DNA from: an uncultured Bacteroidota bacterium | GTDB lineage: Bacteria > Bacteroidota > Bacteroidia > Chitinophagales > Chitinophagaceae | Length of the DNA: 6,728 nt | Direction of reading: 5' to 3' | Assembly: GCA_903913355.1 (NCBI GenBank) | Contig: CAIWKU010000138.1 | Span: 1-6,728, forward strand | Shown here: positions 1-6,565 of the stretch, one piece after another | Position numbering within the stretch: position 1 is the first letter of the stretch | How the letters are laid out: each line of letters begins with the position of its first letter | Position numbers and translations under genes: made by a program | Notes under the pieces: model-generated | What the model saw: only the letters and a program-made list of their open reading frames with translations | What the model was told of the DNA's origin: nothing | Databases searched by the model: none

Positions 1-79
1 TCCGTGTAGAAAATTATCTTTTCTTCCTTATTTGTTTTCTGTATGAAAACTTATATACCAGCGCGATCAATCAAATCCT

Positions 80-508
80 TTAACTAGCCAGTTTTACAGC
101 CTGTCTGGCCACTAATTTCCAGCCGATTTTGGTTTTCTCCCAAACTAACAACACATGTATTTTGACAGATCCGGGTTTGCCTCCATCATTAGTAGTAGCA
201 CTCAGGTTATGGCGAACTATGGCCAAATTGTCCACAATAGAAATGGTTTGCGCAGAAAGATCGATGGTTACAAAATCTGATTTGCCACTCAACAGATTTT
301 CTATAAATTCTTTTTTTCCTTCTATATGCCCGCTGGAATGGCCATAACTAAGGCTGTCTGATACCAGGTTTTCGAGCGCTTGCCTGTCTGGATCAATCAT
401 GGCAACCCTTAATTTTTCGACTACGACCATAACCGCTTTTTCATCTTTTGACTGCGCAATCAGCTGGAAAGAAATCATGCATAAAATAAAGGAGAGAATA
501 TATTTCAT
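80..508 (-). CDS. Secreted NTF2-like (DUF4440/SnoaL-type) protein of unknown function
   Basis: This 142-residue protein has an N-terminal Sec signal peptide: MKY, a hydrophobic stretch at residues 4-18, and a likely cleavage at A18|Q19, so it should be periplasmic or exported. The rest fits the small alpha+beta NTF2-like cone fold as used by DUF4440/SnoaL-like proteins. It has an N-terminal helix with a VEKLRVAM segment (about 31-38), a YGHSSG motif (55-60) followed by EGKKEF (63-68), and a C-terminal beta strand pair containing VWEKTKIGWKLVARQAVKL (122-140). Members may be small enzymes or ligand-binding proteins, and the sequence does not say which, so no reaction is assigned. The length is normal for a complete protein. 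The ATG at 508 is chosen because it starts directly at the signal peptide; its leader is A/T-rich with no Shine-Dalgarno. It lies 133 nt downstream of the pectinesterase on the same strand, so co-expression with the PUL is possible but not shown. Confidence 0.85.
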   Translation of the reverse strand: MKYILSFILCMISFQLIAQSKDEKAVMVVVEKLRVAMIDPDRQALENLVSDSLSYGHSSGHIEGKKEFIENLLSGKSDFVTIDLSAQTISIVDNLAIVRHNLSATTNDGGKPGSVKIHVLLVWEKTKIGWKLVARQAVKLAS

Positions 509-549
509 AAGAAAGCTATTAATTTTTACTGGGTGTATTTTACCAAGAA

Positions 550-579
550 CAAAATAAGGCTATTCTAATAGTCATTCAA
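550..579 (-). promoter_or_regulatory. Candidate Bacteroidota-type promoter for the NTF2-like gene
   Basis: Read on the minus strand, a TTG (579-577) is followed after 19 nt by TTATTTTG (557-550). This matches five of the six fixed positions of the Bacteroidota -7 element TAnnTTTG, with spacing normal for its -33 TTTG/TTG partner. The start codon of the NTF2-like gene is about 41 nt further on, which would give a short leader. The match is imperfect in an AT-rich gap. The same stretch can also be read as a weak hairpin (CTAT/ATAG) followed by a T-rich tail that might help end the pectinesterase transcript. It is offered only as a candidate. Confidence 0.3.
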
Positions 580-641
580 GGTTTATTCATTTTCTTTTAT
601 TGATACTTACGCAAACGTTGTAGCAACTGATGATACCCACT

Positions 642-1613
642 TTATTTATGCAGTATCTCAGCCTCTGGCACCCAATTGCGTAGGATATTGATTGTGGTAA
701 ATTGTTTTACCTGTTCATCTGTTAATTGTTGAGACCAGGGCACTCTTCCGGAAATCTCAGCACCAGGACCCCTATTTTTATATTCTGCATAACGTGCTGT
801 TTTTTCATTTTCAGGGTTCTTCCAATTGTCCCAACCCTGAGCAAGAATATGGCTGCCTATTTCGCAATGGATATAGGTAACACTTGCGTAAGGCCGCCAG
901 GGGCGCCCCAGGCTCACTTTGGTAATACCTGTATCAGCCGTTAACCGACAGTTCAAAAAAACATAGCCATAAGCATGTTCCCTCGGTGTGGAAGCGGCAG
1001 TAACATGCGAATTTTTCTTGCTGTGCAAATGACAGTTTACAAAAAGCGCTGTGGAAGAACCAAAGATAAAATCGGTTGATCCTTCTATATAGCAGTTGAG
1101 GTAATACTGGCGACTATTCTCATCACTGGTAAATAAAGTATCCTGGAAACCAATGATACGGCAATTGATAAAAGAAGCCCGATCGCCAGTAACTTTCAAG
1201 GCAACTGCTTGTCCGGCTGTTAAACCGGCATCATTCTGAAACGTAATATTCTCTGCCGTAAAATCATCTGCTTTAATATAAAACGACTGTGAATTCATGG
1301 TATTAATTACGCTGCCATCTGCCAATACTTTACCGGTATGGTCATCATAGCTAAGAATAGTGGTTAATGCATCCTCGCCTATCATTTTCACAAAGCATTT
1401 GGATGAATCAAGATGGAGTTTTTCTTTGTAAATTCCTTTTTTGATAAATATTTCTATGGGTGAGTGGTTATTCAATGGAACCGCATCCAGTGCATCCTGC
1501 ACTTTGGAATAATTACCCGTTCCATCCTGTGCAACAATGATTTTTTTTGCAGGCGTTGCTATTGCCAGCAAACTAAACACCATGGATACCAGTAGAAAAT
1601 ATATCTTTTTCAT
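642..1613 (-). CDS. Secreted pectinesterase (pectin methylesterase, carbohydrate esterase family 8)
   Basis: The enzyme hydrolyses methyl esters of homogalacturonan, giving pectate and methanol, and acts outside the cytoplasm. The 323-residue protein begins with a Sec signal peptide (MKK, hydrophobic core 4-19, cleavage probably near A19-A22). A single right-handed beta-helix CE8 domain then fills the rest (about 24-318). All family signatures are present in order: GIYKE (60-64), QAVAL (135-139), QDTL (157-160), DFIFG (181-185) and LGRPW (235-239). By family knowledge Q135 and Q157 stabilise the transition state, D158 is the general acid/base, D181 the nucleophile and R237 a substrate-site residue, so the enzyme should be active. 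YAEYKNRGPGA (276-286) is another common CE8 block. The length is normal for a stand-alone bacterial enzyme without accessory domains. It lies 90 nt downstream of susD, beyond a hairpin terminator, and no convincing promoter of its own is seen, so expression by read-through is plausible. Confidence 0.96.
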   Translation of the reverse strand: MKKIYFLLVSMVFSLLAIATPAKKIIVAQDGTGNYSKVQDALDAVPLNNHSPIEIFIKKGIYKEKLHLDSSKCFVKMIGEDALTTILSYDDHTGKVLADGSVINTMNSQSFYIKADDFTAENITFQNDAGLTAGQAVALKVTGDRASFINCRIIGFQDTLFTSDENSRQYYLNCYIEGSTDFIFGSSTALFVNCHLHSKKNSHVTAASTPREHAYGYVFLNCRLTADTGITKVSLGRPWRPYASVTYIHCEIGSHILAQGWDNWKNPENEKTARYAEYKNRGPGAEISGRVPWSQQLTDEQVKQFTTINILRNWVPEAEILHK

Positions 1614-1640
1614 TCTCGTGTTTTATTACTGAAGTACCTG

Positions 1641-1683
1641 TTTCGGAAAATAAATAAGGCTGCCCGTTTAGAAGCAGCCTTAT
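1641..1683 (-). terminator. Rho-independent terminator after susD
   Basis: There is a perfect 10-bp inverted repeat: ATAAGGCTGC at 1654-1663 and its complement GCAGCCTTAT at 1674-1683, with a 10-nt loop between them. In the direction of transcription (minus strand) the stem is followed by TTATTTTCC (1653-1645), a T-rich tail. It starts 20 nt past the susD stop codon and ends about 30 nt before the pectinesterase start. It should end or attenuate the susC-susD transcript, making pectinesterase expression lower than, or separate from, that of the transporter pair. On the plus strand the tail is less T-rich, so the minus orientation is preferred. Confidence 0.8.
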
Positions 1684-1703
1684 ATCTATCCATTACCGGG
1701 AAA

Positions 1704-3527
1704 TTAATACCCTGGGTTTTGTTTAAGGTTAATATTTGCATCCAATGCCGGCTGAGGGAATGGCAACAACTCTGATTTACCTGTTGTAAACCCGGTTGCA
1801 TACCTGGCAAGGGCCGTTGTATTAATAGCGGCACTTAACCATACAATTTTGGTGGTTCCGGTTGGTGTTGAACCCGGGGCTGCTTTATAAAATGAATTGG
1901 CCCATAATCCTGCTCCATAGGTATTATCATCTGAAATAGACCCTGTTTTATAAAACATGGATACTGGTAAAGTATTATAAGGAGCTGATAAAGTAGACAT
2001 CGCTAACAGGTTCGCTTTGGTATTTGTAAGAGCCGTTGAGAGCATATTCCACCTGATCAGGTCGTATTTTCTGACACCTTCTCCTCCTAATTCCAAAGAT
2101 CTTTCTTTCATCAATGCAGTAAAGAATGCTGCCTGACTTAAGCCTGCAGGCAAATCTACTGTAGCATCCGGGGTAGAAATTACTTTTCCGTATCCTCTTC
2201 TTCTTACCTGGTTAATGGCATTGTATGCGAGTGCAGTGGGTCCGTTAATCTGGTTTTCTGCTTCTGCAAACATCAATAATACATCTGAGTAACGCAGTAT
2301 TTGCCATTTCAGGCCAAGGTATTGTATGGCATTGGTGGGTAAATAGCTTGGATTGGTAATCCAGTCTCTACGGTATTTACCATCGCAGATAGCTGTGATT
2401 GCCTGTCCAACTTTGGTAACACCATCAGCAGCCACATTATATATTGCACAGGTAACATCTCTTCTCAGATCTGTTGAATCGAACAGGTAAAAATAGGTAG
2501 GCAATACATTGATACTTTTATTTCCAAGCGCATTCACGGTAGGTCCATTATAATATCCCAGTTTGGAGTCTTCCACACCTACTCCGCCAATCGCACTTGC
2601 CTGGAAAATAAGTTCACCCTGTGGGTCGGAAACTGCATGCGCACAAACCTGGTCTCTCCAAAGTGATTTGAAACTTGGATTCAATGCATGTTGTGTTGAA
2701 TTGATGATATCATTACATTCATCTCTGGCTATCTGGTAATAGGTCAGGAAATCAGTGGGCTGTTGCAAAGTTCCATTACTCCGTAATGAATAGCCGCCCC
2801 TGAATAAAGCGATTCTTGCCCTTAGTCCTTTTACTGCTCCTTTGGTAATCCTTTCATCTAAAGGGTCTCCGATGGTAGCCAGGTCGTTACGCCAGGGAAC
2901 CATATCCTCTGCTGTTTTCAGGTCGGCCAGAAGATGATTATAAATGGTATCCCTGCTTACTTTAGTAGGAAAGGGATTACTTGAAGCCAAGGTAGATGCC
3001 GGCGCAAAATTGGCTGGCAGATCTCCCCAGTTTACAATCGCTTCAAAATAGAACTGTGCACGAAGGGTTAACGCCTCCCCTAACATTCTTTGCAATTGTT
3101 TCTTTTGCTGATCTGTTCCGCTTTTATACATGCTCATCTGAGGAATATTGGCAATACAAATATTCGCATATTCAATACCCTGGAATAACTGGTTAAATGG
3201 ATTCGTAAGCTGCGCATTTCCAGAAGTAGCTGAATAACGGGCTATATCTCTACGGTCATTATCTGAAGCGCCGGTAGGTCCCTGCATTTCATCATTATCC
3301 ATCGTATAGTATAAACTCAAACGGATTCCAAATCCCTGGTCACCCATCAGCCTGCTGTATACGCCTGCCAATGCTTTATAAGTGCTGGGTACATCTGCAA
3401 ATACAACATCTGTACTCACATCCGTAATTGGCTGTTGATCCAGGAATTTTTTACAACTGCCTAAAACAAATAACACAAGTACTGATACCGCTATGCCTAT
3501 TCGTTTATAAAAATATTTTGTGTTCAT
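1704..3527 (-). CDS. SusD/RagB family surface glycan-binding lipoprotein
   Basis: This is the outer-membrane lipoprotein that forms the lid of a SusC transporter and helps capture oligosaccharides at the cell surface. The 607-residue protein begins with a lipoprotein signal peptide whose lipobox LGSC places the lipidated cysteine at residue 25. SusD-family blocks follow in order: FNQLFQGIEYANICIANIP (111-129), GEALTLRAQFYFEA (150-163), a TPR-like ITKGAVKGLRARIALF (227-242), LRYSDVLLMFAEAENQ (411-426), ERSLELGGEGVRKYDLIRW (475-493), and the typical C-terminal LLPFPQPALD...QNPGY ending (587-607). The length is at the large end of normal, and both ends look complete. The ATG at 3527 has an A-rich leader and no Shine-Dalgarno, as usual in Bacteroidota. 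It is separated from the susC stop by 19 nt, so the two genes form one transcription unit. The ligand cannot be read from sequence; the neighbouring pectinesterase suggests a pectic oligosaccharide. Confidence 0.97.
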   Translation of the reverse strand: MNTKYFYKRIGIAVSVLVLFVLGSCKKFLDQQPITDVSTDVVFADVPSTYKALAGVYSRLMGDQGFGIRLSLYYTMDNDEMQGPTGASDNDRRDIARYSATSGNAQLTNPFNQLFQGIEYANICIANIPQMSMYKSGTDQQKKQLQRMLGEALTLRAQFYFEAIVNWGDLPANFAPASTLASSNPFPTKVSRDTIYNHLLADLKTAEDMVPWRNDLATIGDPLDERITKGAVKGLRARIALFRGGYSLRSNGTLQQPTDFLTYYQIARDECNDIINSTQHALNPSFKSLWRDQVCAHAVSDPQGELIFQASAIGGVGVEDSKLGYYNGPTVNALGNKSINVLPTYFYLFDSTDLRRDVTCAIYNVAADGVTKVGQAITAICDGKYRRDWITNPSYLPTNAIQYLGLKWQILRYSDVLLMFAEAENQINGPTALAYNAINQVRRRGYGKVISTPDATVDLPAGLSQAAFFTALMKERSLELGGEGVRKYDLIRWNMLSTALTNTKANLLAMSTLSAPYNTLPVSMFYKTGSISDDNTYGAGLWANSFYKAAPGSTPTGTTKIVWLSAAINTTALARYATGFTTGKSELLPFPQPALDANINLKQNPGY

Positions 3528-3546
3528 ATCAGAATTTTTTTATTGA

Positions 3547-6465
3547 TTAGAAGGTTGCATTTATTCCGAAAATAAAGCTGCGGCTTTTCGGATAGGCTGA
3601 ATAATCCAGTCCGGGTGTTAACGGACTTGTTGCTACACTCACTTCCGGATCATACCCGGTGTACCGTGTAAAAATGGCCAGGTTATTCGCTGTAAAATAG
3701 AACCTGAGTTTACTCATTCTGAGTCCGGCAATGGAGGTTACGGGTAAACTATATCCAATAGAAATATTGTTGATACGCAGGAAGGAACCATCTTCCATTG
3801 ACCAGGAAGAAGGATAAAAAGCCCCTGCACTCTTGATTGGTTGCCAGATATTCGCATTAGCGTTCAATGCTGAAAGTTGATCTGGAGCAATACCTACTGC
3901 CTGGTTGGATGAATTGATCCATTCTGCAGTTTGTCCCGTGGCAGTTACCACTTTCCATCTGCCCGCCATGATGCCAAGCATATTTGAGTTGGCTGTATAT
4001 CCGTTGGTAAACTCGATTTTATTGGCATTATATACGGTATTGCCATAAGAGAAATTCAAAAACACACTCATATCCCAACGCTTATACATAAACTGCTGAC
4101 TCAACCCGCCCGTATACTTAGGTGTTGGATTTCCAATAATCTTTCTGTCATTGGTAAGATCTACTACCCCATCCCCATTCAAATCTTTGAACTTAACAGA
4201 ACCGGGCATCACCGTTCCGATAATACCTGCATCTGAAACCACACCTGATTTCAAAGTATACACCTGTGTGGAAGCATTGTAATCAAAATCAGATACTTTA
4301 TAGAATCCATCATTTACCAGTCCATACATAGAACCCACAGGTGAACCTACTTTCACGATATAGTCCGTAGGTTGACCAGATACTCCCCAGCTGGCTGGTG
4401 GATAGAAGGATGCCTGATTCTGTCCTAATTGTAATACCGTGTTTTTATTGAATGAGATATTGAAATTGGCTGACCAGCTGAAATTTTTCTTTCTCAGAAT
4501 CGTACTGCTCAATTGAAATTCTATTCCTTTATTAGAGGTTTGTCCAACATTCTGTAACTGCGTTGAATATCCATAAGTGGAAGCAATAGGCACATTCAGC
4601 AATAGGTTCTTGGAAAGGTTATTATAGTAATCAACACTCAGGTTAATCCTGTTTTTAAACAGGCTGATATCCATACCTATGTTCCTGTTCAGGTTAGATT
4701 CCCATTGCAGGTTCTGGTTTACCAGTCCGGATGAATAATACGCTGTTACTGCCTGGTTATTGATGCCATAATAATAGGTTCCATCATTTTTGAAAGTAGT
4801 CAGGAACAGGTAATCATTGATCCGGTTATTACCCAGTGTACCAATACCGCCACGGAATTTCAGGTCGCTGATGAAATTCACTTTCTCCATGAATTTTTCC
4901 TGTTTCACCCTCCATCCCAAAGAGGCCGCAGGGAAATAACCCCATTGCAAACCCGGCGCAAACTTGGAAGCTCCATCGGCCCGTACATTGAATGAGAAAA
5001 GATATCTATCCAGGAAAGAATAATTGACCCTGCTGAAAAATGATAAGTTGGTATACCTGGTTTTACCCAATCTTGGATAACCGGTAAATGGAACAGCCAG
5101 ACTGGTTTTGGTAAATGCATCGTTAGGTGAGGTAAATGTTGGATAGTTTTTGAAAAGATCCGACATACTGGTCGTTCTCAAATCATAACTCTCTTCACCC
5201 ACCAATACACTGAAATTATGTTTGTGTTTATACCCGGTTACCGCATAGGTTAATACGTTTGAATTGGTAAGGGTGGTGGCATTGGTTGTATCCAGTTCTA
5301 CAATGGGTTTTTTACCACCTTGCAACAATGCATAGGGTGTAAGTGAATCACTAAATTGTCTGTCAGTAATCGATTGATAGTTATAACTGAAGGTGGATTT
5401 GAAACTCAGGTTCTTGATAATATTATAAGACAGATATGCTGTTATGTTAGACGCATCAGTTGTTTTTTTGCGATACTCTGAATTGGCTAACTGAATAGGA
5501 TTGATCAGGTCCAATCCATTTCCCACGTTTGGATCTGCAAACTGATCCGGGCCATTGATTGCTTGTCCGGGTGATAAAAACGGTTTGTATTTAACTGCAT
5601 TCCGTAAACGGTTATACGCTGAACCCAGGGTTGAAGAAACGCCGGCGCCATATACATTCTGATCTGTATATCGGGCACTCGCCCCTACTTTTAATTTATC
5701 GGTTACATTGTAATCGCCTTTAAAATTCAGGATATTTCTTTTATAACTTGAATTGAGTACGATGGCTTTCTCATCGTTATACGTATAACCAAAATTGTAC
5801 GTGAATTTATTGGTACCACCCATTGCAGAAATAATATGGGTTTGTGTAATACCCGTTCTGCCAAAGGTTTGGTCCTGCCAGTTAACCGGATTCACATTTT
5901 TATAATTGGATAAAGTATCCCAGGTGGTTCCAAAGTTGCCTGCAAAAGTGGTACTGTCTGTCGCACTTCCTCTTGATCTTTCAGATTGGTATACCACAAA
6001 ATCGTATGGACTTAATACCGGTAATTTTTTGGCCAGTGTTCTGGTACCGATGAATCCATTATAACTAACGCTTAACCTTCCTATTCTTCCGCTTTTGGTG
6101 GTGATAATGATTACACCATTCGCACCCCTTGCACCATAGATAGCTGCTGCAGAAGCATCTTTTAATACATCCACACTTTGAATATTCTGTGGAGAGATGA
6201 CGGCTAAGGCATTTTCTACCTGCACCCCATCTACTATATACAGAGGTGAATTATCACCGGTAATGGAAATTCCTCCACGAACCCTGATGGTAACATTCGC
6301 ATCCGGAGAACCTTCTGCGGTAGTTGCGGTAACACCGGCCAGACGACCATTCAGCATTTCTGCGGCTGAATTCACCGGAACATCTTTCAGGTCTTTCGCC
6401 CCAACACTGGAAACTGAAGCCAGTACATCCCTTCTCCGCACAAAGAAACAGCATTGTAAACACAA
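3547..6465 (-). CDS. SusC/RagA family TonB-linked outer-membrane transporter, 5' end missing
   Basis: This is the beta-barrel partner of SusD that imports oligosaccharides across the outer membrane with energy from TonB. The open frame gives 972 residues. It starts inside the gene at the beginning of the plug domain (RRRDVLASVSSVGAKDL, 10-26). Plug signatures follow: RVRGG (61-65), PLYIVDGV (74-81), and LKDASAAAIYGARGANG (101-117) running into VIIITTKSG. The 22-strand barrel fills the rest, with the late DLNGDG/IIGNPTP block near residues 760-785 and a C-terminal aromatic strand ending in Phe (INATF). The signal peptide, carboxypeptidase-D-like (CNA-B-type) domain and TonB-interacting segment, usually over 100 residues, are absent. 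The nominal start at 6465 is a TTG one codon after an in-frame TAG (6466-6468), and its first eight or so residues (MCLQCCFF) do not resemble SusC. That start is therefore almost certainly not native. As it stands the protein could not be exported. The gene is interrupted, or the sequence is chimeric, near 6436-6441. Confidence 0.93.
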   Translation of the reverse strand: MCLQCCFFVRRRDVLASVSSVGAKDLKDVPVNSAAEMLNGRLAGVTATTAEGSPDANVTIRVRGGISITGDNSPLYIVDGVQVENALAVISPQNIQSVDVLKDASAAAIYGARGANGVIIITTKSGRIGRLSVSYNGFIGTRTLAKKLPVLSPYDFVVYQSERSRGSATDSTTFAGNFGTTWDTLSNYKNVNPVNWQDQTFGRTGITQTHIISAMGGTNKFTYNFGYTYNDEKAIVLNSSYKRNILNFKGDYNVTDKLKVGASARYTDQNVYGAGVSSTLGSAYNRLRNAVKYKPFLSPGQAINGPDQFADPNVGNGLDLINPIQLANSEYRKKTTDASNITAYLSYNIIKNLSFKSTFSYNYQSITDRQFSDSLTPYALLQGGKKPIVELDTTNATTLTNSNVLTYAVTGYKHKHNFSVLVGEESYDLRTTSMSDLFKNYPTFTSPNDAFTKTSLAVPFTGYPRLGKTRYTNLSFFSRVNYSFLDRYLFSFNVRADGASKFAPGLQWGYFPAASLGWRVKQEKFMEKVNFISDLKFRGGIGTLGNNRINDYLFLTTFKNDGTYYYGINNQAVTAYYSSGLVNQNLQWESNLNRNIGMDISLFKNRINLSVDYYNNLSKNLLLNVPIASTYGYSTQLQNVGQTSNKGIEFQLSSTILRKKNFSWSANFNISFNKNTVLQLGQNQASFYPPASWGVSGQPTDYIVKVGSPVGSMYGLVNDGFYKVSDFDYNASTQVYTLKSGVVSDAGIIGTVMPGSVKFKDLNGDGVVDLTNDRKIIGNPTPKYTGGLSQQFMYKRWDMSVFLNFSYGNTVYNANKIEFTNGYTANSNMLGIMAGRWKVVTATGQTAEWINSSNQAVGIAPDQLSALNANANIWQPIKSAGAFYPSSWSMEDGSFLRINNISIGYSLPVTSIAGLRMSKLRFYFTANNLAIFTRYTGYDPEVSVATSPLTPGLDYSAYPKSRSFIFGINATF

Positions 6466-6520
6466 CTATCATAAGTGTTGCGCACACCATGAGAATTGCC
6501 TGAAAAAATTGATCGTTCAC
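6254..6520 (-). CDS. Start of a small hydrophobic membrane protein, cut at the susC junction
   Basis: The GTG at 6520 begins a frame reading MNDQFF followed by a strongly hydrophobic segment (about residues 5-27), long enough for one membrane span. It carries no positive charge before the span, so it does not look like a classical Sec signal peptide. The start is supported by GGGAGG at 6531-6526, five nt upstream. Only about the first 27 residues are likely genuine. After about 6440 the frame enters susC out of register, and residues 30-88 are a Cys- and Arg-rich shadow of the SusC plug that runs to a stop at 6254. I do not recognise the family. It lies 30 nt after the stop of another same-strand frame, a compact arrangement such as phages or plasmids show. 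The frame is +1 relative to susC, so it is not a simple fusion. Confidence 0.4.
   Translation of the reverse strand: MNDQFFQAILMVCATLMIVVFTMLFLCAEKGCTGFSFQCWGERPERCSGEFSRRNAEWSSGRCYRNYRRRFSGCECYHQGSWRNFHYR
6432..6468. other. Junction between susC and unrelated sequence
   Basis: Homology to SusC proteins is recognisable up to the RRRDV codons (6438-6424) and possibly one codon more (Val, GTG at 6441-6439). SusC proteins usually have a GYGT...K/R-K/R-DV context here, but the next codons upstream are unrelated (MCLQCCFF) and run into a TAG at 6466-6468. The neighbouring minus-strand frame, one base out of register, carries a hydrophobic coding sequence with its own ribosome-binding site up to this point. 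The two pieces therefore meet within about ten bases of 6440. No transposon end, att core or target duplication can be recognised at the join. Confidence 0.7.
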
Positions 6521-6565
6521 GTTAGCCTCCCCCTCTCGTTGCTCACCGGATCAGAAATTGATCGT
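6506..6565. repeat. 11-bp direct repeat flanking the small intergenic gap
   Basis: The sequence AAATTGATCGT occurs exactly at 6506-6516 and again at 6555-6565, 49 bp apart and in the same orientation. One copy covers the first codons of the small hydrophobic frame and the other the last codons of the frame upstream. It could be chance, a trace of a small duplication, or a regulatory site. No further copies were noticed. Confidence 0.4.
6526..6531 (-). promoter_or_regulatory. Strong Shine-Dalgarno site before the GTG start at 6520
   Basis: Read on the minus strand, GAGAGGGGGAGG (6537-6526) is followed by a five-nt spacer CTAAC and then GTG. This is close to an ideal Shine-Dalgarno arrangement and decides the start of the small hydrophobic frame. 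None of the three native starts in the window (3527, 1613, 508) has anything like it; their leaders are A/T-rich, as expected in Bacteroidota. Confidence 0.55.

Noticed and set aside
34..50. Small hairpin GTTTTC/GAAAAC with a 5-nt loop downstream of the NTF2-like gene
   Set aside because: The stem is only six bp and AT-rich, and on the minus strand it is followed by AAATAAGG rather than a T run. It is not a convincing terminator. The 79 bases at this edge hold nothing else I can support.
1610..1834. Minus-strand frame of 74 codons across the susD end and the terminator
   Set aside because: It overlaps the well-supported susD C-terminus in another frame and runs through the terminator hairpin. 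The composition is not protein-like and it has no recognisable domain.
4905..5120. Minus-strand 71-codon frame inside susC
   Set aside because: It is an out-of-frame shadow within the continuous SusC barrel coding sequence. The SusC frame has clear family features on both sides.
6465..6465. TTG at 6465 as a genuine alternative start for SusC
   Set aside because: It follows an in-frame TAG directly, has no leader signal, and would give an outer-membrane protein without signal peptide or TonB-interacting segment. It is just the first permissible codon after the junction.
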